The notes under the pieces were generated by a model. The model saw nothing but the letters and a program-made list of their open reading frames with translations, was not told where the DNA came from and did not search any database. From NCBI GenBank assembly GCA_045629585.1, contig JAZQRM010000062.1:60927-124926 (forward strand): a stretch of DNA of 64,000 nucleotides, in the 5' to 3' direction. Below, in pieces: positions 60,897-64,000 of the stretch. This stretch comes from Taishania sp045629585. Its GTDB lineage: Bacteria; Bacteroidota; Bacteroidia; Flavobacteriales_D; Crocinitomicaceae. Every line of letters starts with the position of its first letter. The first letter of the stretch is position 1. A program made the position numbers and the translations under genes.

Positions 60897-61868
60897 ATGC
60901 ATAAAATACTTACCGCTATTCTAATTGTAATTAGTACATATACTTTTGGACAAAATGACATTAGATTTTCACAATTTAACGTTGCTAAAAGTTTACTCAA
61001 CCCTGCAGCCTACGGAAGTGAAGCTGATTTGTCTTTTGATCTTATCTATCGAAATCAATGGTCTACTCATAAGGGAGCACCAGCTACATTTGGTTTTACA
61101 GGAAGCTACAAAATAAATCCGAATCACTCTATTGGATTGAATTTTTTAAATGATCAAATTGGAATTGCCAAATCCAATCAGTTTTTAGCTGGATATGCCT
61201 ATCATCTGAATTTTAACGATGACCAAAGTTTAACATTTGGTGTTAACATAGGATTTGAAAATATTGTGAATGACTACAGCTCAATATACGTTATCGATCA
61301 AGATGACGAAGTATTCAGCCAACGATACAGTAACATGAACCTACAAGCTGGATTTGGTATGTATTACAGAGGTCCTTCAATGTACATAGGTTATTCAATT
61401 CCTTTCCTCTTTAACAATATCAATTTTGGAGAACAAAATGGTATTAAACCAGCTATGTGGCATCAGTATTTATCGGCAGGCTTCTATGCCCCTAACAAAG
61501 ATGAAAGCTATATTTTCAACCCAAGTTTTCAAATAAAATACGTTCCAAATGCTCCAATTCAGGGTGATATCATTCTGCGAAACATAATAAATGGCGTAAC
61601 TTCAATAAATGTAGGCTACCGTAGTTCGAATGCATTGATTGGAGGATTGGACTTCATGATTGGCAACATGTTTAGAATTGGATATTCATTCAATTATAAT
61701 TTAAATCGATACAGCGCTTTTGCGGCAACATCACATGAATTACATTTAGGGTTTGGCTATCCGTATTATTACTCAAAAAATCAATTTCAAAAAAGGAAGT
61801 ACTTGCAAAAAGGTGATTTCTGGAAAGTTTACAAAAACCGTTACAAGAAATATAAAAGAAGAAAATAA
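60897..61868 (+). CDS. PorP/SprF family type IX secretion membrane protein
   Basis: A 323-residue outer-membrane protein with a signal peptide ending YTFGQ. The N-terminus NDIRFSQFNVAKSLLNPAAYG is the PorP/SprF hallmark, followed by FDLIYRNQWSTHKGAPATFGFTG-type strands. The remainder is alternating beta strands, and the C-terminus is very basic (YKNRYKKYKRRK). Members cooperate with the T9SS to place type B cargo such as the protein encoded immediately upstream. Confidence 0.92.
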   Translation: MHKILTAILIVISTYTFGQNDIRFSQFNVAKSLLNPAAYGSEADLSFDLIYRNQWSTHKGAPATFGFTGSYKINPNHSIGLNFLNDQIGIAKSNQFLAGYAYHLNFNDDQSLTFGVNIGFENIVNDYSSIYVIDQDDEVFSQRYSNMNLQAGFGMYYRGPSMYIGYSIPFLFNNINFGEQNGIKPAMWHQYLSAGFYAPNKDESYIFNPSFQIKYVPNAPIQGDIILRNIINGVTSINVGYRSSNALIGGLDFMIGNMFRIGYSFNYNLNRYSAFAATSHELHLGFGYPYYYSKNQFQKRKYLQKGDFWKVYKNRYKKYKRRK

Positions 61869-61937
61869 CTAAAAACCAACAGGTAAATCGGTTTATAAGT
61901 TTTTTAGCTATATCCCAATTTATTGCTTAATCGTACG

Positions 61938-61945
61938 TATATTTG
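61938..61945 (+). promoter_or_regulatory. candidate -7 element of gcvP
   Basis: TATATTTG fits TAnnTTTG, 22 bases before the gcvP start. A TTG lies only 12 bases upstream of it, shorter than usual. I saw no glycine riboswitch in the 99-base gap. Confidence 0.4.
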
Positions 61946-61967
61946 CACAAACAAAATACACGTTGCA

Positions 61968-64000
61968 ATGAGTACTTTTTCCATGCGTCATATCGGGCCA
62001 AATTCACAAGAAAAGGCAGATATGTTAGGTAAAATCGGAGTTAGTTCAATCGACGAATTAATCGAAAAAACTATCCCTTCACACATTCGTTTAAATAACG
62101 AATTAGCGATTGATAATGCTATGAGTGAGCAAGAATATTTGCAACACATCACTGCATTAGGCAACCAGAATAAGGTTTTTAAATCATTTATTGGTTTAGG
62201 ATATAACGAAACGATCGTCCCTTCGGTAATTTTACGTAATGTATTAGAAAATCCAGGATGGTATACAGCATATACACCTTACCAAGCTGAAATCTCACAA
62301 GGTCGTTTAGAGGCGTTGTTGAACTTTCAGACAATGATTTTGGACTTGACTGGTATGGAATTGGCAAACGCTTCTTTACTGGATGAAGGAACAGCTGCTG
62401 CTGAGGCAATGATCATGTTCTACAACTCTCGCTCTCGTCAAGAGGTGAAAGATGGAGTAAACAAATTCTTCGCCTCAGAAAATCTTTTCCCTCAAACAAA
62501 AGACGTAATCATTGGACGTGCTAAGAACTTAGGTATTGACTTAATTTTTGGTAACCCTGCAGAATTCAAAGGTGATCAAACTTTCTTTGGTGCCATGGTC
62601 CAATATCCAGATCAATTTGGTCGTGTAAATGATTTGGCTGGTTTTATTGCTAACGCAAAAATAAACAATATTCGTGTAGCTGTAGCTGCTGATATCATGT
62701 CTTTGGTTCTGTTGAACGCTCCAGGTAAACTGGGAGCAGATGTGGTATTTGGAACTTCACAACGTTTTGGTGTACCAATGGGTTATGGTGGTCCGCACGC
62801 TGCATTCTTTGCAACGAAAGATGAGTACAAGCGTACGATTCCAGGGCGTATCATCGGAGTTTCTAAGGATGACGATGGTAACTTGGCTTTACGTATGGCT
62901 CTACAAACTCGTGAGCAACACATCAAGCGTGATAAAGCAACTTCAAACATCTGTACTGCACAAGCATTATTAGCTGTTATGGCTTCTATGTACGCTGTTT
63001 ACCACGGTCCTCAAGGGGTTAAAGAAATCGCGAGCAACATTCACCAATTAGCAGCTTCTGCAGCTGAAGGGTTGAAAAAAGCTGGAATAACAGTAAGTGA
63101 TGTACCTTTCTTTGACACAATTTTGGTAAAAGGTGTAAACACAACAAAAATCAAAACATTAGCGGAAGCGAAAGAAATGAACTTCAACTATGTTTCTGAA
63201 ACTGAAATTACGTTAAGCTTCGGCGAAACACATACAATTGCTGATGTACAAACAATCTTGGACATCATAACTGAAGCAGAAGGTAAAGCAAAAGTTGAAG
63301 CTACTTTAGTAGACCTTCAATTACCTGCTAACTTCTTGCGTCAAGATGCCATTTTAACACATCCAACATTTAACTCTTTCCATTCAGAGTCTAAAATGAT
63401 GCGATATTTAAAACGTTTAGAAAACAAAGATCTTTCATTGGTTCACTCTATGATTCCATTAGGTTCATGTACAATGAAATTGAATGCTGCATCTGAATTA
63501 ATGCCAATCACAAATCCTCAATTTGCAAACATGCACCCATTTGCTCCAATGGATCAAGCCAATGGATACCAAGCAATGTTGAAGCAATTGGAGAAAGATT
63601 TGTGTGAGTGTACAGGATTTGCAGGAATGTCTTTACAACCAAACTCTGGAGCACAAGGTGAATACGCTGGTTTGATGGTAATCAAAGCGTACCACGAAGC
63701 AAATGGAGACTTTAACCGTACAAAAATCATCATCCCTTCTTCTGCTCACGGAACAAACCCTGCATCTGCTGTTATGGCTGGTTTCGAAGTAGTAGTTACG
63801 GGATGTGATGAAAATGGAAACATTAACATCGATGAGTTACGTGCTAAAGCAATCGAATTAAAAGAAGAATTAGCTGGTTTGATGGTAACTTACCCGTCAA
63901 CTCACGGTGTATACGAAGAAGGAATTAGCGAAATTACTTCTATCATCCACGAAAATGGTGGTCAAGTGTACATGGACGGTGCAAATATGAACGCACAAGT
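61968..64000 (+). CDS. gcvP: glycine dehydrogenase (aminomethyl-transferring), P-protein, 3' end beyond the window
   Basis: An uninterrupted frame from the ATG at 61968 (MSTFSMRHIGPNSQEK) to the window edge encodes the first 677 residues of a protein usually near 950. It is the single-chain P-protein, which decarboxylates glycine with PLP and passes the aminomethyl group to lipoyl-GcvH. Recognisable blocks are FIGLGYNETIVPSVI, PYQAEISQGRLE, DEGTAAAEAM, RFGVPMGYGGPHAAFF, SLVHSMIPLGSCTMKLN and SAHGTNPASAVMAGF. The PLP-binding lysine lies beyond the end. The truncation is only the window edge. Confidence 0.96.
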   Translation, partial: MSTFSMRHIGPNSQEKADMLGKIGVSSIDELIEKTIPSHIRLNNELAIDNAMSEQEYLQHITALGNQNKVFKSFIGLGYNETIVPSVILRNVLENPGWYTAYTPYQAEISQGRLEALLNFQTMILDLTGMELANASLLDEGTAAAEAMIMFYNSRSRQEVKDGVNKFFASENLFPQTKDVIIGRAKNLGIDLIFGNPAEFKGDQTFFGAMVQYPDQFGRVNDLAGFIANAKINNIRVAVAADIMSLVLLNAPGKLGADVVFGTSQRFGVPMGYGGPHAAFFATKDEYKRTIPGRIIGVSKDDDGNLALRMALQTREQHIKRDKATSNICTAQALLAVMASMYAVYHGPQGVKEIASNIHQLAASAAEGLKKAGITVSDVPFFDTILVKGVNTTKIKTLAEAKEMNFNYVSETEITLSFGETHTIADVQTILDIITEAEGKAKVEATLVDLQLPANFLRQDAILTHPTFNSFHSESKMMRYLKRLENKDLSLVHSMIPLGSCTMKLNAASELMPITNPQFANMHPFAPMDQANGYQAMLKQLEKDLCECTGFAGMSLQPNSGAQGEYAGLMVIKAYHEANGDFNRTKIIIPSSAHGTNPASAVMAGFEVVVTGCDENGNINIDELRAKAIELKEELAGLMVTYPSTHGVYEEGISEITSIIHENGGQVYMDGANMNAQ

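Noticed and set aside
62188..62973. Short frames inside gcvP on both strands
   Set aside because: The uninterrupted P-protein frame from 61968 accounts for the region with many conserved motifs.

Overview
The window looks like chromosomal DNA of a Flavobacteriales-type member of the Bacteroidota; the genus cannot be fixed from the sequence alone. Evidence: AT-rich composition; TAnnTTTG-type -7 promoter elements before many transcription units; few Shine-Dalgarno sites (panC is an exception); type IX secretion (T9SS) signatures (a type A sorting tail, a CHU_C/type B sorting domain and a PorP/SprF protein); Bacteroidota-restricted families (DUF4270, DUF4292, IPExxxVDY); and RprX/RprY-type signalling. 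I see no CRISPR array, prophage, insertion sequence or recognisable defence island. This is mostly core genome, densely packed with short overlaps.

Layout. 1-1104: two tandem paralogous beta-barrel-like secreted proteins on the minus strand, the first cut by the window edge. 1221-2977: phosphate transporter with its DUF47 partner. 3151-6008: thioredoxin-domain protein and a secreted YD-repeat-like protein. 6005-11396 (minus): epimerase, then an operon of glycogen-synthase-like protein, DUF4270 lipoprotein, glmS and an alkyltransferase-like protein. 11500-14301 (plus): panC, panD, a flippase-like membrane protein and the heptose adenylyltransferase; panC and the glycogen-synthase-like gene diverge from interlocking promoters. 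14310-24982 (minus): gpmI, a histidine kinase, two amidohydrolase-fold proteins, a lipoprotein, then a four-gene run SIS isomerase-lipB-serine hydrolase-unknown. 25138-30433: thioesterase, thyA-capA-folA, a small secreted protein, and a rhodanese with an orphan histidine kinase. 30486-37908: ferredoxin-NADP reductase, a Wzy/Wzz/Wzx polysaccharide trio, and an RprXY-like two-component pair.

38139-38214 is an initiator tRNA-Met. 38427-41536 carries era, der and a Ppx/GppA protein, facing a 1148-residue surface protein. 44980-45581 is the only gene-free stretch over 300 bases. 45582-49550 holds a T9SS cargo protein, a HemJ/CopD-like protein and a glycosyltransferase-like membrane protein broken by a frameshift. 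49662-57348 is a plus-strand run: enoyl-CoA hydratase, flippase, dut, nucleotidyltransferase, TPR lipoprotein, DUF4292 lipoprotein and an EnvC-like protein, which reads as envelope biogenesis. 57413-61868: a small membrane protein, an IPExxxVDY protein with pyk, and a CHU_C-tailed protein with PorP/SprF. gcvP begins at 61968 and runs off the end.

Most interesting points: several catalytically degraded homologues kept in conserved contexts (a glycogen synthase without its KTGGL loop, an alkyltransferase with PAHRV instead of PCHRV, an EnvC-like LytM domain missing three histidines, two amidohydrolase domains without HxH); a perfect 13-bp inverted repeat abutting the enoyl-CoA hydratase start codon; an 18-nt palindromic sequence shared by two distant upstream regions; and the homopolymer-associated frameshift near 49175. 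No convincing wholly new multi-gene system was found.
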